Assembly (NCBI GenBank): GCA_902789665.1
Contig: CADAOY010000003.1
Location: forward strand, 186,001-250,000
DNA: 64,000 nucleotides
From: an uncultured Lachnospiraceae bacterium
Lineage (GTDB): Bacteria; Bacillota; Clostridia; Lachnospirales; Lachnospiraceae
Direction of reading: 5' to 3'
The notes under the pieces were generated by a model. That model was not told the DNA's origin and made no database searches. It saw only the letters and a list, made by a program, of their open reading frames with translations. This document shows, piece by piece, positions 1-9,369 of the stretch. A program made the position numbers and the translations under genes. Positions within the stretch are counted from its first letter, which is position 1. Each line of letters begins with the position of its first letter.

Positions 1-273
1 ATAATCTGTATCTGCTGCCAAAGATAAACCTGTTACCTCACCTGAAAATTCTTTGTTCAAAGTACCAAATGTTTCAAGTGCCAGAATATTATCATTTCCA
101 TCTCTTACCTGAACCATAACTGCAGCAGCTTCTGTTGAACCTTTTACGGAAACTTTGGTTGCCTCTGCAGTTGATGATGTAAGAGTTACTGTCTGATCCT
201 TAGCATACACTTTAACAGGAAGGCAAATAACTAAGATAAGTAAAGCGACTAATATTCCAAAATATTTTTTCAT
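1..273 (-). CDS. Secreted protein of unknown function, N-terminal 91 residues only
   Basis: The gene reads off the left edge of the window, so only the first 91 codons are present. The product begins MKKYFGILVALLILVICLP, a short basic start followed by a hydrophobic core, and a signal peptidase site is likely after VYA near residue 24. The rest is Thr/Ser/Val-rich and looks like beta-strand repeats of a surface protein. The start is supported by a strong GGAAGGGGGG ribosome binding site that overlaps the stop of the upstream 832-residue gene, only 16 bases away, so the two are probably cotranscribed. I do not recognise the family. Confidence 0.75.
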   Translation of the reverse strand, partial: MKKYFGILVALLILVICLPVKVYAKDQTVTLTSSTAEATKVSVKGSTEAAAVMVQVRDGNDNILALETFGTLNKEFSGEVTGLSLAADTDY

Positions 274-289
274 CTCTTTACCCCCCTTC

Positions 290-2788
290 CTAGAACCAAG
301 TAATCTTTCCATCCCAGTAAACACCCTTACCGGAACCAACCTGTGTACCACCAAATGTAGTATCATCATTATAACCAGCATTAAGTACTGTCATAGAGAA
401 ACCACCGGCATTACCATACTTATTAACATATGTCTGTTCAGTAATGTTGTCTGTCCACTCTACTCCATCAAACACTTTAGCTGGAGCATAACCAATAACG
501 AACCATGATACAGCAACTTCATTGTCTGTTTCTGCAAGATAAGCAGTATGTGGAATAACTTCCTTATGTCCGTCATCATACTGAACATTAAGATAAAGGT
601 CATCACCACCTGATGATGTTAAATCATTTGTAGGATGATAATATGTTGCATATACAATGACCTGCTGTCCCTGATAATAATTATACTCAACAGAACAGGA
701 ACCTTCTCTGAAATCTGTCCATAAATTAGATGTCTGCATACCTATATCTTCATGGCAACCACCTAAGTCATTGAGATATCTGTACTGAAGAAGTACACCG
801 ATTCTTGTAATAGTAAGGTCTCTGGTTACCCCTGTTGAATAAGTAATGCTAAGAGGTACGCTGTCATAAAAATTAGATTTAAATGTTAATTTAACTTTAT
901 TTAAATCAGATGTATCTATCTGGACACCGTCTCTTTGTGATTCATCCTTAAGCACTACAGATTTAATTGTTGTATTAGCTAAACCACCAATAGTCAAAGG
1001 TTCTATATATACAGTACTTTCACCAATATAAACCCTTGCATCCAAATTTTCCCCTGTTGCAAAAACAGAATCTATTTTATACCCGTTTACACCAAGCTGG
1101 CCATATGCCTTGCCTTCGCCGCTTCCTGTTACTGCAACATATGTGTCACCTGAATAAAGGAAACGAATTGTTTTGCCATATGGCTCAATAGGAGCAAACT
1201 GTTCCATAAAATTCTGAGTATAAACTTGAGCCGTAATTATTCCATCATTACCTGATATTAGATCTTCATTAGTTCCATTACCGGCAATTGCTGCTCCTTC
1301 CCCTATCTCAGCATCCATAATAACAAGAGCATACTGCGGATTCTCTTCATCTGCTGTAAACTGTACATCATCTGCAAAAGCAGTTCTTGAATAATATGGG
1401 CCGTCAAAGCTGCTTCGAACTATTATCTCTTCCGGGCTTGTAAGTTGTACAACCTGATAGTAACCTTCCACAGGGCTTCCATCAAACATACTATATCCCC
1501 AATTTACCTTATAATCCCATACATGACGCTGCCGCACGCTTCCGTCGGCAAGAATTACATCTATGGTTTCATCTCCAACAAGTTCAATCCTTCCATTCAG
1601 CTCATAAACGCCCTCTGAAAAATGTTCTCTGTCTTCGTCACTGTTATAATCAAAAACAGGAAGTCCAAAACTCTCAAACATTGCAACACTTATATATCTG
1701 CCATACAGTTCTGCTGCCAGCATATACTGGGCATCATCCGATGTTTCAACATTATACGCATATAAACGGCTCTCAGACTCTCCAAGAATTGCCGGATCAC
1801 CTGAATTAGGATACGCCATAGCAATATTAATTGGATGATAGCCGTCTAACTCGCCTATATTCTGATACCTACATATAAACCGAGAAAAGTTATCAAAATA
1901 ACCAATTTCACACAATGCATCTTTCATTAAATCAACAGGATTCTCGCCCCATGGATCCGCAATAGCGTATACAATAGTTCTGTGTACTGCATCATCGCTT
2001 ACTGGATTATCATAAAGTTCAAGAGTTACCTGTACCTCTCCACTTTCTGGGACTGGATCATTAGGATTCTGTATGAACTCAATGTAACCACTTTCAAGAG
2101 GAATTGGAGCATCATAATTTAAAGGGTCAATCCATTCTTTTCCATCATACGAATACATTGGCATATGGCCGGCACCTTCATTTGCGAATACAAATTTAAA
2201 AGACAGATCTTCCCATCCATCAATTAAGAATGCTACCTTTTGCTCATCCACTTCGCCTTCCTCTGGTCCATCACCTTCTCCTTCTCCCGGATTTGCGGCT
2301 GCTCCAAGCATTGCAGGTGCTGACATTAAAACCATATTCTGTATGTTGTTAATCTGTGGAATTTCCAGTGGTTCTTCCTCACCCTGTTCTCCACCTTCTG
2401 CCGGTTCCTGCTGCTGAGCCTGCTCTTCGGGATTTTCCTGAGAAGCTGCCTGCTCCTGGTCATTCTGTGCGTTCTGATCATTTCCGCTTTCCTGACCCTG
2501 CTGCTGTTCCTGATTAGCCTGCTGAGCCTGTTCTTCCTGACCCTGCTGCTGTTCCTGAACGCCCTGCTGAGTCTGTTCCTGACCCTGCTGCTGTTCCTGA
2601 TTAGCCTGCTGAGTCTGTTCCTGACCCTGCTGCTGGTCATCACCCTGACCCTGCTGCTGAATCTGCTGTGTCTGCTCAGCAGGATTATTATTTTCTGTCG
2701 CATTAACATTCAGCGACCACAATGGCGACACAGTTACGAACAAAATAAATGCCATAACTAACGCCGTGATTTTGGATAATTTTCGCAT
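290..2788 (-). CDS. Large secreted protein with Gln-rich repeat region
   Basis: An 832-residue exported protein. Residues 1-30 form a signal peptide (basic start, hydrophobic core, cleavage likely after VNA). Residues about 33-140 are low-complexity Gln/Glu-rich sequence built from a roughly 14-residue unit resembling QTQQANQEQQQGQE, then a Glu/Gly-rich stretch. From about residue 180 to the end the sequence is of normal complexity, rich in Tyr, Asp, Gly and Thr, as in extracellular beta-rich proteins. No catalytic motif, LPXTG anchor or membrane anchor is evident. It is followed 16 bases later by a second secreted gene and lies divergent from a LuxR-type membrane regulator that may control it. 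Family not recognised; a surface or matrix protein is an inference. Confidence 0.85.
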   Translation of the reverse strand: MRKLSKITALVMAFILFVTVSPLWSLNVNATENNNPAEQTQQIQQQGQGDDQQQGQEQTQQANQEQQQGQEQTQQGVQEQQQGQEEQAQQANQEQQQGQESGNDQNAQNDQEQAASQENPEEQAQQQEPAEGGEQGEEEPLEIPQINNIQNMVLMSAPAMLGAAANPGEGEGDGPEEGEVDEQKVAFLIDGWEDLSFKFVFANEGAGHMPMYSYDGKEWIDPLNYDAPIPLESGYIEFIQNPNDPVPESGEVQVTLELYDNPVSDDAVHRTIVYAIADPWGENPVDLMKDALCEIGYFDNFSRFICRYQNIGELDGYHPINIAMAYPNSGDPAILGESESRLYAYNVETSDDAQYMLAAELYGRYISVAMFESFGLPVFDYNSDEDREHFSEGVYELNGRIELVGDETIDVILADGSVRQRHVWDYKVNWGYSMFDGSPVEGYYQVVQLTSPEEIIVRSSFDGPYYSRTAFADDVQFTADEENPQYALVIMDAEIGEGAAIAGNGTNEDLISGNDGIITAQVYTQNFMEQFAPIEPYGKTIRFLYSGDTYVAVTGSGEGKAYGQLGVNGYKIDSVFATGENLDARVYIGESTVYIEPLTIGGLANTTIKSVVLKDESQRDGVQIDTSDLNKVKLTFKSNFYDSVPLSITYSTGVTRDLTITRIGVLLQYRYLNDLGGCHEDIGMQTSNLWTDFREGSCSVEYNYYQGQQVIVYATYYHPTNDLTSSGGDDLYLNVQYDDGHKEVIPHTAYLAETDNEVAVSWFVIGYAPAKVFDGVEWTDNITEQTYVNKYGNAGGFSMTVLNAGYNDDTTFGGTQVGSGKGVYWDGKITWF
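2480..2680 (-). repeat. Tandem repeat encoding Gln-rich units
   Basis: Inside the 832-residue gene about four imperfect copies of a 42-45 bp unit are visible. The plus strand repeatedly reads CCTGACCCTGCTGCTG followed by TTCCTGATTAGCCTGCTGAG or close variants. Units are a multiple of three, so copy-number change would keep the frame. They encode the Gln/Glu-rich segment right after the signal peptide. Confidence 0.8.
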
Positions 2789-2855
2789 TTTAATACTCCT
2801 TTCATAAAATGACTTATTAACATAATATAGGAAAGAATATTAAAAATCGATGTAG

Positions 2856-2902
2856 TTTTTGGGGTAGGTTTGCATATTTTTGGGGTAGTTTTACTGGGTA
2901 GT
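2856..2902. promoter_or_regulatory. Direct repeats in the divergent promoter region, candidate regulator sites
   Basis: The plus strand carries TTTTTGGGGTAG twice, 21 bp apart (from 2856 and 2877), then a weaker copy ending CTGGGTAG at 2894-2901. Two turns of helix between the first two copies fits a regulator binding one face of the DNA. The site sits between a secreted-protein gene on the minus strand and the LuxR-type membrane regulator on the plus strand. Assignment to that regulator is inference. Confidence 0.45.
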
Positions 2903-2969
2903 TATTGTCATTTTAACTGGCTTTTATAATAATATACTTAATATTAATAACAGACCTGGAGATTAACCA

Positions 2970-4451
2970 ATGCGCAAATCGATTCAAAGAGCACTTATAG
3001 TATCCATAATCATCGGCCTCTTCTACAGTTACTCTGGAACAGGCTATCTGACCTGGCTTTACAGGGTTCAGAATTCATTTTCCACCCAGATTATTGATCT
3101 GCTGGCGAATTTTATCGATTATTTCTTCCAGGCCTGTGGTATTCTTATTGCCACCCTTTATTTAAGAATATTTCCATCTAATTTAAGAAAAGTATTCATT
3201 ATATCCACCATATGCGAGGCATTCTTCATAGCTGCAGCCTCACTTTTATCCTTTGCGCCGGCGACTTTTGTCTTCGGGGTTTGTATGGATATATGTTTTG
3301 GTATTGTATTCTCATCAGCCATCGCCCTTATCCCTGGGCTTGATAAGCGTCTTTACGGCATGGTTATTGCAATCGGTTGGGCTATGGGCAGCATATTCTC
3401 TTATTTAATCGCAATTCCAGACCAGGGTAACTTCATAAAGAGCCCTTACACCCTTATTATCTATGCCATTCTTGCGATAATAACCATAGTGCTCTATCCT
3501 AAAAACCCGGGCGAGATAAGTGAAAACATTCAGGAAGAAAGCAAAGACAAAGCCTCTCTTCCTGTCTCCACGCTCATAATAGCCATCTTAACCATCACCT
3601 TAATTGAAACCACCGTTAACTTAGGCTTTGCTTTTCCGGTGGCAGATGTTATGAACGGCTCAGTCAGCCTGGCCTTAAGCCGTAGTTTCTACGCAATTGG
3701 CCTTATAATTGCAGGTCTTGTAACAATAAAAAGTCGCCAGGGAGGCCTGATGCTCTGCCTCTGCGCCATGCTCTGTCCGTTTCTGACGCTGCTTTTTGAG
3801 AACTATCTTGCAACCCGTACCTTCCTCTGGGCCCTTAATTACGTTCTCATAGGTCCAATCACAGTTATTTGCGTTGTATGTTTCTCAGACCTTGCCAAAT
3901 ATGGAATCTCCATAGCAGGTCTTGGTCTTTTCTCAAGGCGAATTGGCCAGATTGCAGCTTATTCCATCGGCAACTCCCTAAGACCAAGCCCGGTTGTCCT
4001 GATTACTGTAACAGCTGCTCTCTTTATTGTGTCAGCCTTTATGGTAACAATGCTTGGCAGGAAAATGGCTTTAATCAATAAAGCACCATCCCTCCCGGCC
4101 ACAGACGATGGCATCCAAAGAACCGAATCACACTCATCCGGCATTACCAATACAGGGACCAACAAAGACATCACCAACGATGCATCCGAAGGTACGTCCG
4201 AATCAAAAGAGCCTACAGCCCCTGACCCTGATTTCATCCTTCAGGAATTCTGTAATAGATATGATATTTCTTCCAGGGAAAAAGAAGTATTAGACTTAGT
4301 TTTACAGGGCAAATCCAATCCTGTCATTGCCTCAACTTTGTATGTTTCAGAAAATACCGTTAAATTCCACATGAAAAACCTGCTTAAGAAAACAGGCTGT
4401 GAAAACCGAAAACAGTTAAAAACATTATTCGATGATTTTACAATTAACTAA
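2970..4451 (+). CDS. LuxR-family regulator with N-terminal MFS-like membrane domain
   Basis: A 493-residue protein with about twelve hydrophobic segments over residues 8-370, resembling a major-facilitator fold, then a hydrophilic Ser/Thr-rich linker (about 372-415) and a C-terminal LuxR/FixJ helix-turn-helix (about 425-490). The HTH is seen as SSREKEVLDLVLQGKSNPVI followed by LYVSENTVKFHMKNLLKKTG, the classic spacing. Fusion of a transporter-like membrane sensor to a LuxR output suggests a one-component sensor that binds DNA from the membrane. It is transcribed divergently from two secreted-protein genes and followed by a clear terminator. The ligand is unknown. A GGAG ribosome binding site lies 8 bases before the ATG. 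Confidence 0.88.
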   Translation: MRKSIQRALIVSIIIGLFYSYSGTGYLTWLYRVQNSFSTQIIDLLANFIDYFFQACGILIATLYLRIFPSNLRKVFIISTICEAFFIAAASLLSFAPATFVFGVCMDICFGIVFSSAIALIPGLDKRLYGMVIAIGWAMGSIFSYLIAIPDQGNFIKSPYTLIIYAILAIITIVLYPKNPGEISENIQEESKDKASLPVSTLIIAILTITLIETTVNLGFAFPVADVMNGSVSLALSRSFYAIGLIIAGLVTIKSRQGGLMLCLCAMLCPFLTLLFENYLATRTFLWALNYVLIGPITVICVVCFSDLAKYGISIAGLGLFSRRIGQIAAYSIGNSLRPSPVVLITVTAALFIVSAFMVTMLGRKMALINKAPSLPATDDGIQRTESHSSGITNTGTNKDITNDASEGTSESKEPTAPDPDFILQEFCNRYDISSREKEVLDLVLQGKSNPVIASTLYVSENTVKFHMKNLLKKTGCENRKQLKTLFDDFTIN

Positions 4452-4460
4452 GCATAAAAA

Positions 4461-4482
4461 AAGCACCTGTCACCAGGTGCTT
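4461..4482. terminator. Bidirectional intrinsic terminator
   Basis: AAGCACCTG pairs with CAGGTGCTT around a TCAC loop, with T-rich sequence after it on the plus strand and an A-run before it that gives a U-tract on the minus strand. It separates the convergent LuxR-type regulator and sufU. Confidence 0.9.
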
Positions 4483-4507
4483 AAATTTTTATCATAAAGA
4501 ATTTTTA

Positions 4508-4936
4508 TTATCTTTCCTTCATCATCTCTTCAAGTGTATGCCAGCCAAGCACTGCACATTTAACTCTTGAAGGCATATGGGATATATCCTGCAGAGCTCC
4601 CGCTTCTTCAAGCATTTCAAGTTCCTCATCGGTGATTTTGTCCTTAATCATTTTAAGGAAGGTATCCTTAAGAGTAAGAGCTTCTTCAACACTTTTGCCG
4701 ATGATCAAATCCAGCATTATATCTGCGCTTGCCTGTGAGATGGCGCAGCCGTCGCCTTCGAAGGCACCGTCTGTAATTATTCCATCTTCACCAATGTTAA
4801 GATTCAATGTGATGTCATCACCACAGGAAGGATTGACACCTCTTTTGCTGTATTTAGGCTGAACCATTGGATGCTTATGAAATGGTCTGATGTTATGCTC
4901 TGTTAAAATCTCATTGTAAAAAGTTCTGTTATCCAT
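4508..4936 (-). CDS. sufU: SufU, Zn-dependent sulfur-acceptor partner of SufS
   Basis: A 142-residue SufU/IscU-like protein. The three conserved cysteines are visible as NPSCGDD (Cys38), DGDGCAIS (Cys64) and VKCAVLGW (Cys127), with Asp40 beside the first. In the family these bind zinc, and the protein takes sulfur from the cysteine desulfurase SufS for delivery to the SufBCD scaffold. The SufU-type insertion between the second and third cysteines is present, separating it from IscU. It lies about 7 kb from sufCBDS, behind the two-component system genes but in the same orientation, with a terminator after it. A TTTGCACCC/AAAGGAGAAT-type ribosome binding region precedes the ATG. Confidence 0.95.
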   Translation of the reverse strand: MDNRTFYNEILTEHNIRPFHKHPMVQPKYSKRGVNPSCGDDITLNLNIGEDGIITDGAFEGDGCAISQASADIMLDLIIGKSVEEALTLKDTFLKMIKDKITDEELEMLEEAGALQDISHMPSRVKCAVLGWHTLEEMMKER

Positions 4937-5008
4937 ATATTCTCCTTTGTGAACCCACGCAGGTTATTATATCACAGACGAATATATTATTCTATCCTTT
5001 TGCACCCA

Positions 5009-6274
5009 TTAGGCTTTCTTTAAGAATAATTCAACCACAAATCCGTTGTCATTGTAGTATTCCATTCCGCCGCCCATTTTGTCCATATACCATTTAACAA
5101 GATAAAGTCCCAGGCCGTAACCGGTCTGTTCTTCCGAATTACTGCCCCTGAAATATTTCTCCGTAAGAAGCGGAAGCTCATCTTCCTTAACTCCCGGGCC
5201 TTCGTCCCTGATTCTGATTTTGATAAAATCATTTTCAGCTTCCGAGAAATCCACATGTATATCTGTTCCGGCATATTTATTGGAGTTACCTACAACATTG
5301 TCAATTACCTGTTCAAGTCTTAACTTGTCCATCTTAACGATGCACGGCTTTATCTCATTGTCCATTATGATATTGTCATAACCCATAAGATTTGAGAAAA
5401 TTCTGGTAACTTCCTGAGTATTTTCATCTTTGACATTTACCTTTAATTCCTCAAGTTCCTCCAAAGTATAATGCATTACGTTGCTCATAAGAGAATTGAT
5501 GGTTTCAGCCTTGTCTGAGATGACGGTGATTTTGCCAATGGCATCTGCCTTTTCATTCTCTTCTAAGGATTTATTCTTCCCAATCTTTAGTTCAAGCATT
5601 TCGCAGGCAGCCTTAATGACGGAGACGGGGGTTTTGATATCGTGACTTAAGTCCGTTACCAGACTTTTTCTGGCCTTCTCTGAAGCCATCTCGCGCTCCT
5701 TTGATTCAATAAGCTGCTCTCTCATCATGTCGAAGGCCGACACAAATCCTTCAATCATGTTAGCCCTGTTCATGGGAATCGGCTCAGATAAGTTGCCATT
5801 TGCAATCTGAACGCTGAACCTTTCAAGTTCATTCATTGGCTTTATGTATAAGGCATAAAGGGCTGCAAATAAAACAAATCCGCCTATGAGAATCGCGCCC
5901 CAGCATATTATGAAAAGCCTGGAGATACTGTTTTTGGACTCTTTGATTTTGTTATAATCGTCAGGAAACGATACCTTGCCCGCATATTCCCCATTTAAAG
6001 ATAAGTCCATGACTAAGTCGCCACGCTTAAAACACTCTGCCACTTCCTCGTTTTCAAGAGCCGTATCAAGAATAATGATGCAGTCATAATTTTCTTCTAC
6101 TGTTTCACTGGGAATTCCTTTCATCAGATCATTTTGAATTTGATGAACTGTCAGATTAAAATCGATTATATCTCTTTCAGACTCCCCAACAGACCTGATG
6201 CCGATTACGAAAACCGCCATGACAATGGCCATGAAAACTGCAAAAGCAATAATAAATTTTTTAAGATAATTCAT
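5009..6274 (-). CDS. Sensor histidine kinase with HAMP domain
   Basis: A 421-residue membrane kinase. Transmembrane helices are at about 5-27 and 118-143 with a ~90-residue extracellular sensor between them. A HAMP linker follows (about 145-197), then the dimerisation/phosphoacceptor helix with DLSHDIKTP (His211). The ATP-binding domain shows NSNKYAG (N box), DEGPGV (G1) and GYGLGLYLVK (G2). It starts 3 bases after the stop of the OmpR-type response regulator and is the last gene of the efflux operon, so it probably senses the substrate or damage that this exporter handles. Organisation resembles cell-envelope stress systems of Firmicutes. Confidence 0.93.
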   Translation of the reverse strand: MNYLKKFIIAFAVFMAIVMAVFVIGIRSVGESERDIIDFNLTVHQIQNDLMKGIPSETVEENYDCIIILDTALENEEVAECFKRGDLVMDLSLNGEYAGKVSFPDDYNKIKESKNSISRLFIICWGAILIGGFVLFAALYALYIKPMNELERFSVQIANGNLSEPIPMNRANMIEGFVSAFDMMREQLIESKEREMASEKARKSLVTDLSHDIKTPVSVIKAACEMLELKIGKNKSLEENEKADAIGKITVISDKAETINSLMSNVMHYTLEELEELKVNVKDENTQEVTRIFSNLMGYDNIIMDNEIKPCIVKMDKLRLEQVIDNVVGNSNKYAGTDIHVDFSEAENDFIKIRIRDEGPGVKEDELPLLTEKYFRGSNSEEQTGYGLGLYLVKWYMDKMGGGMEYYNDNGFVVELFLKKA

Positions 6275-6277
6275 ATG

Positions 6278-6979
6278 TTACTCCTGAATTTCCAGACAAT
6301 ATCCCGTGCCCCACACAGTTTTTATCAGCTTAGGTTCATTAGGGTCTTCTTCCAGCTTCTCGCGAAGTTTCCTTATATGCACATTTAAAGTACTGTCCGA
6401 AAAATACGCGTCTCCCCATACTTCATCAAACAGTACTTCTTTTTTCACTATTGTATTCTTATGTTTGTAAAGGCAAGCAAGAAGCGCATACTCCTTGGCT
6501 TTAAGCGCAATTTTCTTACCCCTAACAACTGCTGCCATATTGGCTTCATCCAAAGACAGGGCGGAGTCTGAGTGGCCGCCCTTGTCTTCTGATATATTTT
6601 CCATCCCCTTAATCTGACTGGCTCTTTTAAGATTAACCTTAACTTTCGCCAGCAAAATCGACAGACTGTATGGCTTCTTAACATAGTCGTCTCCTCCTAT
6701 GGAAAGCGCCACCAGCACATCATCATCACTTTGCCTTGCACTGATGAAAAGAATCGGAAGCTGCATATCTTCTCTTATTTTCTTACAGATTTCAAAACCT
6801 GTGCCATCACCCAAATTGATGTCCAAAAGAATCAGATCCACAGTATTCTCTTTAAGAAAATCAAAGCATTCAGCCTTACTTCCCACATAGCAGCAGGACA
6901 CATCAAACATGTTAAAATACTCGGCTGTCATCTGTGCCAGTTCTGTTTCATCATCCACTATCAGGCAATTGTAATGCAT
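6278..6979 (-). CDS. OmpR-family response regulator
   Basis: A 233-residue regulator with an N-terminal receiver (acidic pair in LIVDDE at 7-11, phosphoacceptor Asp53 in LILLDINL, conserved Lys in YVKKPYS near 101) and a C-terminal winged helix (about 140-230, ending KTVWGTGYCLE as in OmpR/PhoB). It sits between the permease gene (11 bases upstream) and its kinase (3 bases downstream). OmpR-family dimers bind direct repeats at about 11-bp pitch, and exactly such repeats occur at 11650-11669 before this operon, so autoregulation is likely. Confidence 0.95.
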   Translation of the reverse strand: MHYNCLIVDDETELAQMTAEYFNMFDVSCCYVGSKAECFDFLKENTVDLILLDINLGDGTGFEICKKIREDMQLPILFISARQSDDDVLVALSIGGDDYVKKPYSLSILLAKVKVNLKRASQIKGMENISEDKGGHSDSALSLDEANMAAVVRGKKIALKAKEYALLACLYKHKNTIVKKEVLFDEVWGDAYFSDSTLNVHIRKLREKLEEDPNEPKLIKTVWGTGYCLEIQE

Positions 6980-6989
6980 ATATATCTCC

Positions 6990-9368
6990 TTATTCTTCGG
7001 TAATCATCTTTACCGGTTCCAGTTTTTTGATTTTTCTTCCGCTTAAACGGGAAACCAAAAGTGCAACGCCTATAATAAGTATTATAACGCATATGTAGTC
7101 AAATATCGAGAACACAAATGTTACCTTTTTAAATCCAAAAATGGAGAATAAAAGTACAACCAGGTTTCCACCAAAAAGTGTAACCAGAATAAGTCCTAAG
7201 ATTACACCGATGGAAATGGCAGGTATATTGGATACCATAATCTGAGTAATAAGCTGATTGGATGTAAAACCAAGAGCTTTATATACGCCTAAGTTTCTCC
7301 ACTCCCTTGTAATTCTTGTTCTGATAAGCAGGCTTTCTGCAAGCGCAACAATTACTGCAGCTATACCCATAATTATTACTGTAACCATCATAAGTGAAGT
7401 TTTAAGAATTGGGAAGAGATCACCTGTACTTGCAAATTCATTTACAAGTTCAGTATCCGGATAAATATCCTTAAATTCTTTTTCCAAATCTTCGAAAGTA
7501 TAACCATCTTTTAAGTAGATTAGAAACATAACAATATTTGGCATGGTTCCAATTCTTTCATAACCATCCTTACTTATATATGCCATCATACCCATATTGT
7601 TGAAAGTCTGCATAAGACCGGTAACTATATACTGAGCCTGATCTTCACCATTTTTTACAATTACTGTATCTCCAACCGTTACTCCTAAACTATTTGCAGC
7701 CGATGTACCAAGTGCTACTTCATTTTCATACAACGGCCATCTGCCTTCTACCATCTGATTTGGATTCATAAGTGAAGTATCTGATATAACTCTGGTTGTT
7801 ATACTCTTTGTCTTTTTACCCTTTATGAAATCAAAGCCCATCCATATTTCATAATGAATATTGTCAACGCATTCGAAAGAGCCAACCATATCTCCCATGT
7901 TAACATCTCCTTCAAAATCAGCGTCAGGTAAATCTAATCCGCTTATTGTAAGCAGAGTATCAACATCTTTGCCCATGTTCTCATACATTCCTATTCCCAT
8001 TGCAGCCGAGAAAGAAAGTATTGCCATAATAATGATTATACCTATCTGACTTCTGAACTTGCCGAAGGTTTCTTTAAGCGCCATGGTTGCAGAAATTGGA
8101 AGGGCTGAACGCTCAAACGGGAACAGATTCTTTTTATAATTATGAGTATTAATTCCGCCTCTTAAGGCTTCAAGAACTGTTACCTTTTTGTACTGTCTTC
8201 CAAGAAACAGTGCGAAAACCATAATTATAAAACATATTCCTAAAACGACTCCGGCCAAAACCATTATGTCTGCCTTTTGATTCCACGGAAGACCCATAAG
8301 GAAAATCATAATGGAGCCAATTTTTCCCTGAAGAATGGCAGCAAGAACTGCTCCCGCAAAACTTCCTGCAAAAGATACGCTCAAAAGCTGAACAAGCAAA
8401 ATAAGCATCATTTCTTTTACTGTATATCCACCGGCTTCCATAATGCCCGTATTCTTCATATTGTCTACAATAAAATTCTTTACGGAAAAATCAATAACTA
8501 CCAGGGCTACAACTAAAATTATAAGAGCAAATACCAGCACCATGGCAATAAATACGAATGGAAGTATCATTCCTGCAATACCCATAAGCTGAGACGGAAT
8601 AATATTTAAACTAAGGTTAAATGAGTGCTCCGGGTGGGTTTCCTGGTATGCTATCATCCACGTATTTAACTCATTATAAATTCCATCTATATCATCACCA
8701 TCTGCACCTTCTGCTATTCCTTTTTCACTAAAATTAGTCTTGATAAGGCAGCCTCTGTTCATTGTTCCTGCGCTCTCAAATTCAATCTGGCTGTACATTT
8801 TCTCTGAAACAGAAACAAGATATGCACCCAGATTCATAGGTGAAGAAAAAACATAGTTTTCATCAAATCCGGCAACTCTGAAATCATATATGTTTTCATT
8901 TACTTTTAACTGAAAAACATCTCCTATCCGGAACTTGGTGGAAAGTGAAACCGGAAGCACTATATCATTGCCTGACATGGAAGATGTATCAATACTTATT
9001 GTATGAATATGCCTTTCTTCGTCATAGGACTGTATAAAAAATGAATAATCAGCCCATTCTTCCCCTTCTTTACGCCACTTGCACAAACCATTTACGTATT
9101 TATTGGATTCATATCCTTCAAACTTATCATTTCCCTGGATAATCTCTTTTAACTTAAAAGTTACCAGATCATCCTGGGTTACCAGAATTAAAGCATCCGC
9201 GGCATTAATGGCTTTATGATTTGTATCAACCAGGCGGAATGTTCCTACAAGCATGTTTACGCAGATAAAAATCATAAATGCTGAAAGGAAAGTCATGAGG
9301 AAGAAAGTGATCATGTCACCTTTCTGCTTTTTCATATTATTTTTAGCAATAAAGAAATAACGATACAT
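6990..9368 (-). CDS. ABC transporter permease, FtsX/MacB type, two-module
   Basis: A 792-residue membrane protein. One helix near the N terminus is followed by a large extracytoplasmic domain, three helices at about 265-385, a second helix near 440, another extracytoplasmic domain, and three final helices (about 640-780). This duplicated FtsX arrangement is typical of permeases exporting lipoproteins, peptides or antimicrobial compounds. The neighbouring ATPase stops one base before this start and the adaptor gene is just upstream, so the three form a MacAB/YknXYZ-like complex. The substrate cannot be told from sequence. Confidence 0.92.
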   Translation of the reverse strand: MYRYFFIAKNNMKKQKGDMITFFLMTFLSAFMIFICVNMLVGTFRLVDTNHKAINAADALILVTQDDLVTFKLKEIIQGNDKFEGYESNKYVNGLCKWRKEGEEWADYSFFIQSYDEERHIHTISIDTSSMSGNDIVLPVSLSTKFRIGDVFQLKVNENIYDFRVAGFDENYVFSSPMNLGAYLVSVSEKMYSQIEFESAGTMNRGCLIKTNFSEKGIAEGADGDDIDGIYNELNTWMIAYQETHPEHSFNLSLNIIPSQLMGIAGMILPFVFIAMVLVFALIILVVALVVIDFSVKNFIVDNMKNTGIMEAGGYTVKEMMLILLVQLLSVSFAGSFAGAVLAAILQGKIGSIMIFLMGLPWNQKADIMVLAGVVLGICFIIMVFALFLGRQYKKVTVLEALRGGINTHNYKKNLFPFERSALPISATMALKETFGKFRSQIGIIIIMAILSFSAAMGIGMYENMGKDVDTLLTISGLDLPDADFEGDVNMGDMVGSFECVDNIHYEIWMGFDFIKGKKTKSITTRVISDTSLMNPNQMVEGRWPLYENEVALGTSAANSLGVTVGDTVIVKNGEDQAQYIVTGLMQTFNNMGMMAYISKDGYERIGTMPNIVMFLIYLKDGYTFEDLEKEFKDIYPDTELVNEFASTGDLFPILKTSLMMVTVIIMGIAAVIVALAESLLIRTRITREWRNLGVYKALGFTSNQLITQIMVSNIPAISIGVILGLILVTLFGGNLVVLLFSIFGFKKVTFVFSIFDYICVIILIIGVALLVSRLSGRKIKKLEPVKMITEE

Positions 9369-9369
9369 T

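Noticed and set aside
2326..2709. Arg/Ser-rich frame of 127 codons on the minus strand
   Set aside because: It is the shifted reading of the Gln-rich tandem repeat in the 832-residue gene and has no ribosome binding site.
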